This document shows, piece by piece, positions 1 through 5,091 of a stretch of 5,091 nucleotides of DNA (the first letter of the stretch is position 1; every line of letters begins with the position of its first letter). The notes beneath the pieces are model-generated. The model was given only the letters and a program-made list of their open reading frames with translations. It did no database searches and was not told the DNA's origin. The DNA comes from an uncultured Alphaproteobacteria bacterium (GTDB taxonomy: Bacteria > Pseudomonadota > Alphaproteobacteria > Rhizobiales > Hyphomicrobiaceae). The translations under genes and the position numbers were made by a program. Where the stretch lies: NCBI GenBank assembly GCA_937950105.1, contig CALFEM010000478.1, forward strand, positions 1 to 5,091. Reading direction: 5' to 3'.

Positions 1-51
1 CGGCGACCACCGAGATCTACACTCTTTCCCTCCACGACGCTCTTCCGATCT
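1..51 (+). other. Illumina P5/TruSeq universal adapter (contamination)
   Basis: This stretch matches the 3' 51 bases of the Illumina P5/TruSeq universal adapter, running from CGGCGACCACCGAGATCTAC to GCTCTTCCGATCT, with one mismatch (C instead of A at base 32). No i5 index lies between the P5 part and the read-primer part, so the library was of the non-indexed-P5 (single-index) design. It is not biological sequence. The organism's DNA starts at about base 52, and any feature touching 1-51 should be trimmed. The adapter identity is established knowledge recalled from memory; the match was read by eye. Confidence 0.97.
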
Positions 52-197
52 GTCTTGGGTGTACACTGCGTATTGTGGCAGATCATGGCATCGGCGGGTG
101 CACCGGCCTCCTATGGAGACGGCGCGAACATCTGCGATGTGCCTCACCAAGTCAAACACCCGTGGCGGAGACCTCCGGGCCGGCCTGCACGTATTGG

Positions 198-229
198 TTG
201 AATATTGCAATTCAGGGTATATGTATTAT
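198..229 (+). promoter_or_regulatory. Possible promoter of the small ORF (AT-rich segment)
   Basis: Bases 192-232 are clearly richer in A/T than anything else in this GC-rich window and lie 40-70 bases before the start codon at 267. TTGAAT (198-203) resembles a -35 box. TATTAT (224-229) resembles a -10 box, but the spacing of 20 is long; ATGTAT (221-226) gives spacing 17 but is a poor match. A perfect 8-bp palindrome, ATTGCAAT (204-211), lies between them and could be an operator. The position and composition are seen; promoter function is inference. Confidence 0.25.
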
Positions 230-254
230 CTGTAGGCGAAGAGTTCGCCGTACA

Positions 255-263
255 GGGGAGGGG
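255..263 (+). promoter_or_regulatory. Ribosome binding site of the small ORF
   Basis: The purine run GGGGAGGGG contains GGAGG at 257-261, leaving five bases before the ATG at 267. It is the best Shine-Dalgarno match in the window. It selects 267 as the start over the upstream GTG at 75 in the same open frame, whose extra 64 codons give a Cys/Arg/Trp-rich protein with atypical codon use. Confidence 0.65.
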
Positions 264-266
264 ATA

Positions 267-494
267 ATGACGGTGAGTGGCGGCGCCCGAGGAAACCGTG
301 ACGTTGCATCAGAGGACGAGGCCGCTGGCGCCGAAATCAGCGCGCAAGGAACCGTTCGCGATCAGATCGAGTACATGGCGGACATCATTCTCGAATTGCG
401 CCAGATGGCTGCGAGGGCCGATCTCGGGACCTTGAGCGGCATTCTCGATCTGGCGCTCGCCGAAGCGCGGCAGCAAGCGCGCCGGGTCTCCTGA
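267..494 (+). CDS. Small helical protein of unknown function (75 aa)
   Basis: The frame encodes 75 residues starting MTVSGGARGN and ending in QQARRVS. Residues 1-28 are polar and probably disordered. Residues 29-75 look like two amphipathic helices (DQIEYMADIILELRQMAARA, then LGTLSGILDLALAEARQQAR) joined by a short turn. No signal peptide, membrane segment, cysteine or metal motif is visible. It resembles from memory the many short alphaproteobacterial hypothetical proteins with an 'EYxxDxxxELRxMAxxxxLxTLxxxLxLAxxEA' pattern, whose function I do not know. A helical protein of this kind could be an oligomerisation or partner-binding module, but that is inference. A strong Shine-Dalgarno sequence and high third-position GC support it as real. 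It is convergent with dprA, with a 40-bp gap between the stop codons. The same DNA is also open on the minus strand (309-587), but that frame has no comparable start signal. Confidence 0.72.
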   Translation: MTVSGGARGNRDVASEDEAAGAEISAQGTVRDQIEYMADIILELRQMAARADLGTLSGILDLALAEARQQARRVS

Positions 495-516
495 GCCGGT
501 GTCGAACCTCGCGGTT

Positions 517-531
517 GCCCCCTTGGGGGGC
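517..531. terminator. GC hairpin between convergent genes, possible terminator
   Basis: GCCCCC (517-522), a TTG loop and GGGGGC (526-531) form a perfect 6-bp all-GC stem in the 40-bp gap between the stop of the small + strand gene (494) and the stop of dprA (535). The location suits a shared terminator for both transcripts. No T-tract follows on either strand, so it is not a classic intrinsic terminator; it may act with Rho or simply protect 3' ends. The hairpin is seen; termination is inference. Confidence 0.4.
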
Positions 532-534
532 GGG

Positions 535-1686
535 TCAATCGTTTCGTGAGACGAGCTGGTGGCCGTGGCGAACGATGCGGCCGGCAAGGTCGAGTTCCAT
601 CAGCACGATGCCGAGCGCGCGCGGCGAGAGGCCGGTTGCCCGCGCCAGGGTGTCGACATCGCAGGGGGCGGGGCCCAACGCTTCGAGCACGCGGGCGCGG
701 TCCGCGTCGTCGAGGGTCGGCGCGGGGGCGGCGACTGGCGGCGTCGGCATGAACGGCGACGGTTGCTCGGTGAAACCGGCCGGAGCCAAGCCGGTCAGCG
801 GTGCCAGCGCTTCGATGATGTCCTCGGCCGTGGTGACCATGGTCGCGCCGCGCTTGATGAGCTGGTTGGTGCCCTCCGCGCGCGGATCGAGCGGGTGACC
901 GGGCACGGCGAACACCTCGCGGCCGATCTCTCCGGCGAGCCGCGCAGTGACCAGCGTACCCGAACGCTTCGCCGCCTCCATGACGACGACCCCATAGGCG
1001 AGTCCGGCGATCAGGCGGTTGCGGCGCGGGAAATCCTTGGCCCGCGGCTGAAAGCCCGGCGGCATCTCCGAGATGACGGCGCCCTTCGCGGCAATGGCCG
1101 CGTGCAGCGCCGCGTGCTCGGGCGGGTAGACGATGTCGACGCCGCCGGCGACCACGGCAATGGTGCCCGAGGCGAGGCTCGCCTCGTGGGCGGCGGCGTC
1201 GATGCCGCGCGCCAGGCCCGACACGACAACATAGCCGGCAGCGGCCAGCGTGGCGGCGAACAGCCGCGTCAGCTTGTATCCCGCGGCCGAGGCTTCGCGC
1301 GAGCCGACGATGGCGATGGCCGGCCGCGTCAGCAGGGAGCTGTCGCCCTTCACGTAGACCAGCGGCGGCGGCGGATCGATGGCGGCGAGCGCGGGCGGAT
1401 AGCCGGGCTCGACGGTGAATACGGGCGTCGCGCCGGCACGCGTGGCACGTTCCAGTTCGCGTTCCGCCTCCTCACGCGTGGCGATGCGGATGCGGGCACG
1501 GCTGCCGCCACGCCGCGCGAGTTCGGGCAGGGCCTCGAGGGCGGTGGTGGCACCGCCGAAATGGTTGATCAATTCGCGGAACGTGACCGGGCCGACGTTA
1601 TCGGAACGGATCAGCCTCAGGCACGCCAGACGCTGGGCATCGTCGAGCATTGCGACGGGTAGCGGTGCCGACGAGAACAGGTTCAC
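535..1686 (-). CDS. dprA: DNA-processing protein DprA (Smf)
   Basis: DprA binds single-stranded DNA entering during natural transformation, shields it and loads RecA; it is cytoplasmic and also conserved in non-competent bacteria. With the start used here it has 383 residues. The N-terminal helical SAM-like part (about 23-45) carries LRLIRSDNVGPVTF. The Rossmann-like DNA-binding core follows, with VGSREAS (127-133), SGLARGIDAAAH (156-167), GGVDIVYPPEH (181-191), PRRNRLIAGL (220-229), SGTLVTAR (242-249) and PGHPLDPRAEGTNQLIKRGA (262-281). A Pro/Ala-rich linker (about 296-326) leads to a C-terminal winged-helix domain (about 327-383). All family signatures are intact, so it should be functional. 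The start is uncertain: GTG at 1686 lies 4 bp after the plsY stop; GTG at 1728 would overlap plsY and add 14 residues; ATG at 1650 would remove 12. None has a strong Shine-Dalgarno sequence, so translation is probably coupled to plsY. Confidence 0.95.
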   Translation of the reverse strand: MNLFSSAPLPVAMLDDAQRLACLRLIRSDNVGPVTFRELINHFGGATTALEALPELARRGGSRARIRIATREEAERELERATRAGATPVFTVEPGYPPALAAIDPPPPLVYVKGDSSLLTRPAIAIVGSREASAAGYKLTRLFAATLAAAGYVVVSGLARGIDAAAHEASLASGTIAVVAGGVDIVYPPEHAALHAAIAAKGAVISEMPPGFQPRAKDFPRRNRLIAGLAYGVVVMEAAKRSGTLVTARLAGEIGREVFAVPGHPLDPRAEGTNQLIKRGATMVTTAEDIIEALAPLTGLAPAGFTEQPSPFMPTPPVAAPAPTLDDADRARVLEALGPAPCDVDTLARATGLSPRALGIVLMELDLAGRIVRHGHQLVSRND

Positions 1687-1690
1687 GGGC

Positions 1691-2353
1691 TCAGGCTTTC
1701 TTCGAGGCGCCGATTTTCGGCTCCTCACCCGCCATGAGGCGGCGGATGTTGGCTTCGTGCTTCCAGATCAGCATGAGCGACAGCGGGATCGCGGCGAGGC
1801 CGGCGAGATGCACTGTTCCGGCAGCTCCGCTCGTCACCCCGCTGCTCCAGCCGCCGAGCCCGATCAGCGCAACCGGCGTGACGACGGCCGCGACCAGAGC
1901 CGACAGCGACGAATAGCGGGAGATGACGGCGACCGCGAGCCAAAGCCCGCAGAAGATGAGCGCGGCCGGCCACCACCAGCCGGCGAGCACGCCGATATAG
2001 GTGGCGACGCCCTTGCCGCCCTTGAAGCCGAGCCAGACCGGGAACAGGTGGCCGAGGAATGCGGCGAGGCCGGCGAGCAACGAAGCGAGGATCGCGACGC
2101 CGCCCTGCGCGCCGAGCCAGTGTCCGGCAAGGACGGCGGCGGTTCCCTTCAGGGCATCGAGCAGCAGCGTCGCGGCGGCGAGCTTCTTGTTGCCGGTGCG
2201 CAGGACGTTGGTTGCGCCGATGTTGCCGGAGCCGATGCTGCGGACATCGCCGAGCCCGGCCATGCGGGTCAGGACGAGCCCGAAGGGGATCGAGCCGAGC
2301 AGGTAGCCGAGCACTATCGCGCCGAGCGTCCAGGGGTTCGCCAACAGGTCCAT
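1691..2353 (-). CDS. plsY: Acyl-phosphate:glycerol-3-phosphate acyltransferase PlsY
   Basis: PlsY is an inner-membrane enzyme that transfers an acyl chain from acyl-phosphate (made by PlsX) to position 1 of glycerol-3-phosphate, giving lysophosphatidic acid, the first step of phospholipid synthesis. The 220-residue product has the usual family length. About six hydrophobic stretches are visible (roughly 9-29, 59-77, 85-105, 122-145, 149-168, 181-197). Conserved motifs are present: GSIPFG (20-25) and [11 protein letters not shown] (42-52); [18 protein letters not shown] (101-118), the glycine-rich substrate loop; and [16 protein letters not shown] (198-213) near the C-terminus. All look intact. 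The ATG start at 2353 agrees with the family N-terminus, although no good Shine-Dalgarno sequence precedes it. It lies 113 bp downstream of the pyrC-type gene and directly in front of dprA, a common plsY-dprA pairing in proteobacteria. A weak promoter-like pair (TTGAAG at 2427-2422, GATACG at 2406-2401, spacing 15) could serve plsY-dprA, but read-through from pyrBC is equally possible. Confidence 0.96.
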   Translation of the reverse strand: MDLLANPWTLGAIVLGYLLGSIPFGLVLTRMAGLGDVRSIGSGNIGATNVLRTGNKKLAAATLLLDALKGTAAVLAGHWLGAQGGVAILASLLAGLAAFLGHLFPVWLGFKGGKGVATYIGVLAGWWWPAALIFCGLWLAVAVISRYSSLSALVAAVVTPVALIGLGGWSSGVTSGAAGTVHLAGLAAIPLSLMLIWKHEANIRRLMAGEEPKIGASKKA

Positions 2354-2450
2354 GCCGATTTGCTATCGCCCCCCGAAGCGCGCCGCGCCGATCCCGCCAG
2401 CGTATCTTCAGACGTGCGCCGCTTCAACTTGATCGGCGGGGCCGGGGGCC

Positions 2451-2463
2451 GCGCACGGTGCGC
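2451..2463 (-). terminator. Short inverted repeat just after the pyrC-type stop
   Basis: GCGCAC G GTGCGC is a perfect 6-bp inverted repeat around one central base (in practice a 5-bp stem with a 3-base loop), beginning three bases beyond the TGA at 2469-2467. On the minus strand it is followed by a G/C-rich stretch, not T residues, so it does not look like a strong intrinsic terminator. It may attenuate or stabilise the pyrBC transcript end. The repeat is seen; the role is weak inference. Confidence 0.25.
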
Positions 2464-2466
2464 TGG

Positions 2467-3858
2467 TCAGGTGCGCTCGATGCCGGCGTACTCGTAGACG
2501 ATGCTGCCGTCGACGACGGTGCGCAGCACGCGGCCCTGCAGCTTGGCGTCGTCGAAGGGGGTGTTCTTCGAGCGCGAGCGCAGCAAGTCCTTGTTGACCA
2601 CCCATGGTTCGTCGGGGTCGAACAGCACGAGGTCGGCCGGCTTGCCCTTGGCGAGTTCGCCGGTGTCGAGGCCGAGCAGCCGCGCCGGGTTGATGGTCAT
2701 CGGGCGCAGCAACTGCATCAGCGTGACCTCGCCGGAATGCACGAGGCGGAGGCCCGCCGCGAGCAGCGTCTCGAGACCGACGGCGCCGTCGGCGGCTTCC
2801 GCGAACGGGCGGCGCTTGACGTCGGTGTCCTGCGGATCGTGGCTCGAGACGATGACGTCGATGTCGCCGGCAGCCACCGCCTCGACCATGGCGCGGCGGT
2901 CCTCGTCGGAACGCAGCGGCGGGCGGACCTTGAAGAAGGTGCGGTAGGCGCCGATGTCCTTCTCGTCGAGCGTCAGGTGATTGATGCTGACGCCGCAGGT
3001 GACGGCGAGGCCGCGCCGCTTGGCGCTACGCACGATGTCGAGGCTTTCCGGGCAGGTGAGCGTCGCGGCGTGATAGCGCGAGCGCGTCATCTCGACGAGG
3101 CGCACGTCGCGCTCGAGCACGATCGCCTCGGCGACCTTGGAAACACCGGTGAGCCCGAGCCGCGTCGCCCACTCGCCCGAGTTCATCACGCCCGAGCCCG
3201 AAAGGTAGGGATCCTCGGTGTGGTGGACGATGAGCGCGCCGAAATCCTTGGCATAGTTGAGCACGTTGCGCATGACGCGCGTGTTGGCGACGCTCGACTT
3301 TCCGTTCGAGAATGCGATCGCACCGGCACGCTTCAACAGGCCGATCTCGGTCATCTCCTCGCCCGCGAGACGGCGCGTCATTGCCGCCATGGTGGCCACG
3401 TGGACGATGGCGTTGTCGCGCGCGCGCCGCTGGATGAAGTCGACGAGGGCCACCTGATCGATCACCGGGTTGGTATCCGGCATGACCACCATGGTGGTGA
3501 CACCACCGGCGGCAGCGGCGTGCGATGCGGTCTTCAACGTCTCGCGATGCTCCCCGCCCGGCTCGCCGACGAACACCTGCGCGTCGATCAGACCCGGCGC
3601 CAGGATGCAGCCGCGACAGTCGACGACCTCGGCGCCGTCCGGCGCGTTGCGGCGCAGATGGCTGCCGAGATCGGCGATGCGCCCGTCCTCGACCAGCAGG
3701 CCGCCGAGTTCGTCGCGCCCGGAGGCCGGATCGACGAGCCGCGCGTTGATGAAGACGGTGCGGCCGGAGCCTGTTGCGGCCGAGGATGCCGCGCGACCGG
3801 GCTTCGAGGAGGATTTCGCTGGGTTGGCTGGCATGCGGTTCCGTAATCCTCGGCTCAT
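2467..3858 (-). CDS. pyrC: Dihydroorotase-like protein, probably inactive (PyrC'/PyrX type)
   Basis: The 463-residue product is an amidohydrolase-fold protein of the dihydroorotase family, usually annotated pyrC. The fold is complete, from [11 protein letters not shown] (34-44) through LAPGLID (86-92), MPDTNPVID (126-134), HTEDPYL (213-219), INHLTL (292-297) and KPADLVLFD (406-414) to the C-terminal [14 protein letters not shown]. Key active-site residues are missing: the zinc-binding HxH after 'PGLID' reads Q94-V-F96; the His of the usual HVST motif is T266; and the catalytic Asp of 'TDHAPH' is S339. One His (H213 in HTED) remains. It is therefore probably a non-catalytic subunit that assembles with PyrB, as described for Pseudomonas PyrC', and a true dihydroorotase should exist elsewhere. 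The start at 3858 overlaps the pyrB stop as ATGA, implying translational coupling. An alternative ATG lies at 3834. The first 32 residues are an Ala/Ser/Lys-rich extension outside the fold. Confidence 0.92.
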   Translation of the reverse strand: MSRGLRNRMPANPAKSSSKPGRAASSAATGSGRTVFINARLVDPASGRDELGGLLVEDGRIADLGSHLRRNAPDGAEVVDCRGCILAPGLIDAQVFVGEPGGEHRETLKTASHAAAAGGVTTMVVMPDTNPVIDQVALVDFIQRRARDNAIVHVATMAAMTRRLAGEEMTEIGLLKRAGAIAFSNGKSSVANTRVMRNVLNYAKDFGALIVHHTEDPYLSGSGVMNSGEWATRLGLTGVSKVAEAIVLERDVRLVEMTRSRYHAATLTCPESLDIVRSAKRRGLAVTCGVSINHLTLDEKDIGAYRTFFKVRPPLRSDEDRRAMVEAVAAGDIDVIVSSHDPQDTDVKRRPFAEAADGAVGLETLLAAGLRLVHSGEVTLMQLLRPMTINPARLLGLDTGELAKGKPADLVLFDPDEPWVVNKDLLRSRSKNTPFDDAKLQGRVLRTVVDGSIVYEYAGIERT

Positions 3859-4811
3859 GTGGTCGGCAGGTTGCCGGCCAGCGCCTCCAGCACGGCCATG
3901 CGCACGGCGACGCCCATCTCGACCTGCTCGCGGATGACGCTGCGGGAATGGTCGGCGACCGTCGAGGCGATCTCGACGCCGCGGTTCATCGGCCCGGGAT
4001 GCATGATGAGCGCGTCCGGCTTGGCGCGCGCCAGCTTCTCCTGATCGAGGCCGAAGAAGTGGAAGTACTCGCGTGTCGTCGGCACGAACGAGCCTTCCAT
4101 GCGCTCGTTCTGCAGGCGCAGCATCATGACGACATCGGCGCCGCTGATGCCCTCCCACATGTCGGTGAAGACCTCGGCGCCGAGGCGGTCGGCGGCGGCC
4201 GGGAGCAGGGTCGAGGGAGCGATGATGCGCACGTTGGCGCCGAGCGTGTTGAGCAGCGTGATGTTCGAGCGGGCGACGCGGCTGTGCAGGATGTCGCCGC
4301 AGATGGCGACCGTCAGCCCGCCGACACGGCCCTTGGCGCGGCGGATGGTGAGCGCGTCGAGCAGCGCCTGCGTCGGATGCTGGTGGGAGCCGTCGCCGGC
4401 GTTGACCACCGAGCAGTCGACCTTCTGCGACAACAGCGCCACGGCGCCGGCCGAATGGTGCCGCACGACGATGATGTCCGGTTGCATGGCGTTGAGTGTC
4501 ACCGCCGTGTCGATCAGCGTCTCGCCCTTGTTAACGGAGGATGTCGCGACGCTCATATTCAGGACATCGGCGCCGAGCCGCTTCGCCGCCATCTCGAAGG
4601 ACGCCTGCGTGCGCGTCGAGCTCTCGAAGAACAGGTTGATCAGCGAACGGCCGGCGAGCGCGTCGCTCTTGCGGCGACCGGCGCGGTTGGCGTCGGCGAT
4701 CTTGTCGGCGATGTCGAGCAGGTACTCGATATCCGGAGCCGTCAGCTGCTCCGCTGAGAGCAGGTGGCGGTGCGCGAAACGCGGCGTCGATTTCTTGGCA
4801 GGGGCTTTCAT
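3855..4811 (-). CDS. pyrB: Aspartate carbamoyltransferase, catalytic subunit
   Basis: PyrB condenses carbamoyl phosphate with L-aspartate to N-carbamoyl-aspartate, the committed step of cytosolic de novo pyrimidine synthesis. The 318-residue product has the normal length of a catalytic chain. Carbamoyl-phosphate residues lie in [13 protein letters not shown] (61-73, the S-T-R-T loop); the mobile-loop lysine is K95 in [20 protein letters not shown] (116-123) and [17 protein letters not shown] (140-156) follow; R178 in [12 protein letters not shown] and R232 in MLRLQNERM are the expected aspartate-site arginines; and HPGPMNRG (271-278) is the C-terminal substrate loop. All are intact, so it should be active. 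No pyrI regulatory gene is in the window; the downstream pyrC-type gene overlaps it by four bases, the arrangement of ATCases that use an inactive dihydroorotase as partner. ATG 4811 is chosen because residues from about 11 (RFAHRHLLS) match the family N-terminus. The frame stays open to a GTG at 4955, but the extra 48 residues are Arg/Pro-rich and unlike the family. Confidence 0.97.
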   Translation of the reverse strand: MKAPAKKSTPRFAHRHLLSAEQLTAPDIEYLLDIADKIADANRAGRRKSDALAGRSLINLFFESSTRTQASFEMAAKRLGADVLNMSVATSSVNKGETLIDTAVTLNAMQPDIIVVRHHSAGAVALLSQKVDCSVVNAGDGSHQHPTQALLDALTIRRAKGRVGGLTVAICGDILHSRVARSNITLLNTLGANVRIIAPSTLLPAAADRLGAEVFTDMWEGISGADVVMMLRLQNERMEGSFVPTTREYFHFFGLDQEKLARAKPDALIMHPGPMNRGVEIASTVADHSRSVIREQVEMGVAVRMAVLEALAGNLPTT

Positions 4812-4932
4812 CAAAGCCAGCGTCTTAGGGGCAATCGCGGCCCGGCGCAAGGTGGCATCGCGGCACTGTGGGTAACCGCTGCCGCTCAATCGCGACGGCG
4901 GCGGCGGCTGGGTTCTGCGGTGCCCGGACCGG

Positions 4933-4951
4933 CGACTTTTCGCAAAACTCG
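4933..4951. repeat. Imperfect inverted repeat in the pyrB leader
   Basis: The arms CGAcTTTT (4933-4940) and AAAAcTCG (4944-4951) pair at seven of eight positions around a CGC centre, with one C/C mismatch. It lies about 120 bases before pyrB and just downstream of the proposed promoter, so it could be a binding site for a regulator or a leader-RNA hairpin. A chance origin is possible given its size. Confidence 0.3.
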
Positions 4952-4955
4952 GCAC

Positions 4956-4993
4956 GATATATCGGCGTTAACCGCGTTCCTTGTCGGTTTTTT
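4956..4993 (-). promoter_or_regulatory. Candidate pyrBC promoter
   Basis: Read on the minus strand, an A-tract of six (4993-4988) could serve as an UP-like element. It runs directly into CCGACA (4987-4982, four of six matches to TTGACA), followed after 18 bases by GATATATC (4963-4956). The latter fits seven of eight positions of the Caulobacter-type -10 consensus GCTANAWC. Transcription would begin near 4950, giving a leader of about 140 nt before the pyrB ATG. GATATATC sits inside a 10-bp palindrome (4955-4964) that might also be an operator. The elements are seen; promoter activity is inferred from position and similarity. Confidence 0.35.
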
Positions 4994-5044
4994 AGTCCGA
5001 TGCCGGCTGAACTGTCCGACGCACGTGGATCGACAGCAAGCGGG

Positions 5045-5091
5045 AGATCGGAAGAGCGTCGTGTAGGGAAAGAGTGTAGATCTCGGTGGTC
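5045..5091 (-). other. Illumina P5/TruSeq universal adapter, reverse complement (contamination)
   Basis: From AGATCGGAAGAGCGTCGTGT to the last base this is the exact reverse complement of the P5/TruSeq universal adapter, as seen when read 2 runs through a short fragment. It is the mirror image of bases 5-51. Biological sequence ends at about 5044. The same adapter side at both contig ends indicates assembly from untrimmed reads, not a natural repeat. Confidence 0.98.

Noticed and set aside
52..201. Open + strand frame from the first genomic base to TGA at 199-201, which could be the 3' end of a truncated gene (ends RPPGRPARIG)
   Set aside because: The 49 residues match nothing I recognise, and third-position GC is clearly lower than in the real genes here. 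It may be chance, so I do not call it.
75..266. 64-codon upstream extension of the small gene from a GTG at 75
   Set aside because: It is rich in Cys, Arg and Trp, has no ribosome binding site, and runs through the promoter-like AT-rich segment. The strong Shine-Dalgarno sequence sits before ATG 267.
559..1662. 367-codon open frame on the + strand opposite dprA
   Set aside because: It is low-complexity Arg/Gly-rich translation antisense to an intact, motif-complete dprA.
3666..3674. Internal GAGATCGGC that resembles the adapter start
   Set aside because: The match is only a few bases, continues as normal pyrC-type coding sequence and has no further adapter similarity.
2059..3846. 595-codon open frame on the + strand opposite the pyrC-type gene and plsY
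   Set aside because: It is a shadow produced by high third-position GC. The product is Arg/Ala/Asp-rich with no recognisable domain, and the minus strand encodes clear family motifs across the same bases.
3774..4757. 327-codon open frame on the + strand opposite pyrB
   Set aside because: It is rich in Asp, His, Arg and Val with no domain, as expected for the complement of GC-rich coding sequence; pyrB itself is unmistakable.
4812..4955. 48-residue N-terminal extension of PyrB from a GTG at 4955
   Set aside because: The sequence is Arg/Pro/Ser-rich, unlike any ATCase N-terminus, and overlaps the proposed promoter and leader. ATG 4811 gives the usual family length.
4970..4993. Intrinsic-terminator-like element on the + strand: AACCG, 10-base loop, CGGTT and six T residues
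   Set aside because: The stem is only five base pairs with a large loop, and no + strand gene ends nearby. The T-run is better explained as the A-tract of the pyrB promoter on the other strand.
5..5091. 47-bp inverted repeats at both ends (5-51 and 5045-5091) that resemble transposon terminal repeats around a 5-kb cargo
   Set aside because: The repeats are Illumina P5 adapter sequence, and the cargo is a normal housekeeping cluster with no transposase or recombinase.

Overview
The window is a short assembled contig from a GC-rich alphaproteobacterium, most likely Hyphomicrobiales (Rhizobiales) or a close relative. Three things point there: the strong G/C preference at third codon positions, the gene order pyrB-pyrC-plsY-dprA, and protein details such as a PyrC-like protein carrying a GEPG motif where active dihydroorotases carry the zinc-binding HxH. 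I cannot name a genus from sequence alone.

Both ends are artificial. Bases 1-51 are the Illumina P5/TruSeq universal adapter, and bases 5045-5091 are its reverse complement. The biological insert is therefore about 52-5044. The adapters form a 47-bp inverted repeat that looks like transposon ends but is a library artefact.

Layout of the insert. Bases 52-266 hold no convincing gene, but include an AT-rich stretch that may be a promoter. A small + strand gene (267-494, 75 aa, helical, unknown function) follows. It converges on the rest of the window, which is a four-gene minus-strand cluster read from right to left: pyrB (aspartate carbamoyltransferase), a pyrC-type gene overlapping it by ATGA, then after about 113 bp plsY (glycerol-3-phosphate acyltransferase), then dprA (natural-transformation/DNA-processing protein) immediately behind plsY. 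A GC-rich hairpin lies between the two convergent stop codons. Upstream of pyrB (4812-5044) is a leader/promoter region with an A-tract, a GATATATC -10-like box and an imperfect inverted repeat.

Functionally the cluster is housekeeping. PyrB catalyses the committed step of pyrimidine synthesis. The PyrC-like partner has lost key metal-binding and catalytic residues and probably serves as a structural partner of PyrB, as in Pseudomonas-type ATCase; an active dihydroorotase is then expected elsewhere in the genome. PlsY makes lysophosphatidic acid for membrane phospholipids. DprA loads RecA on incoming single-stranded DNA. I see no mobile element, CRISPR array, RNA gene or undescribed defence-type system. 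The points worth a second look are the adapter-bounded ends, the degenerate dihydroorotase, the pyrB leader and the unknown small gene sitting where topA is often found.
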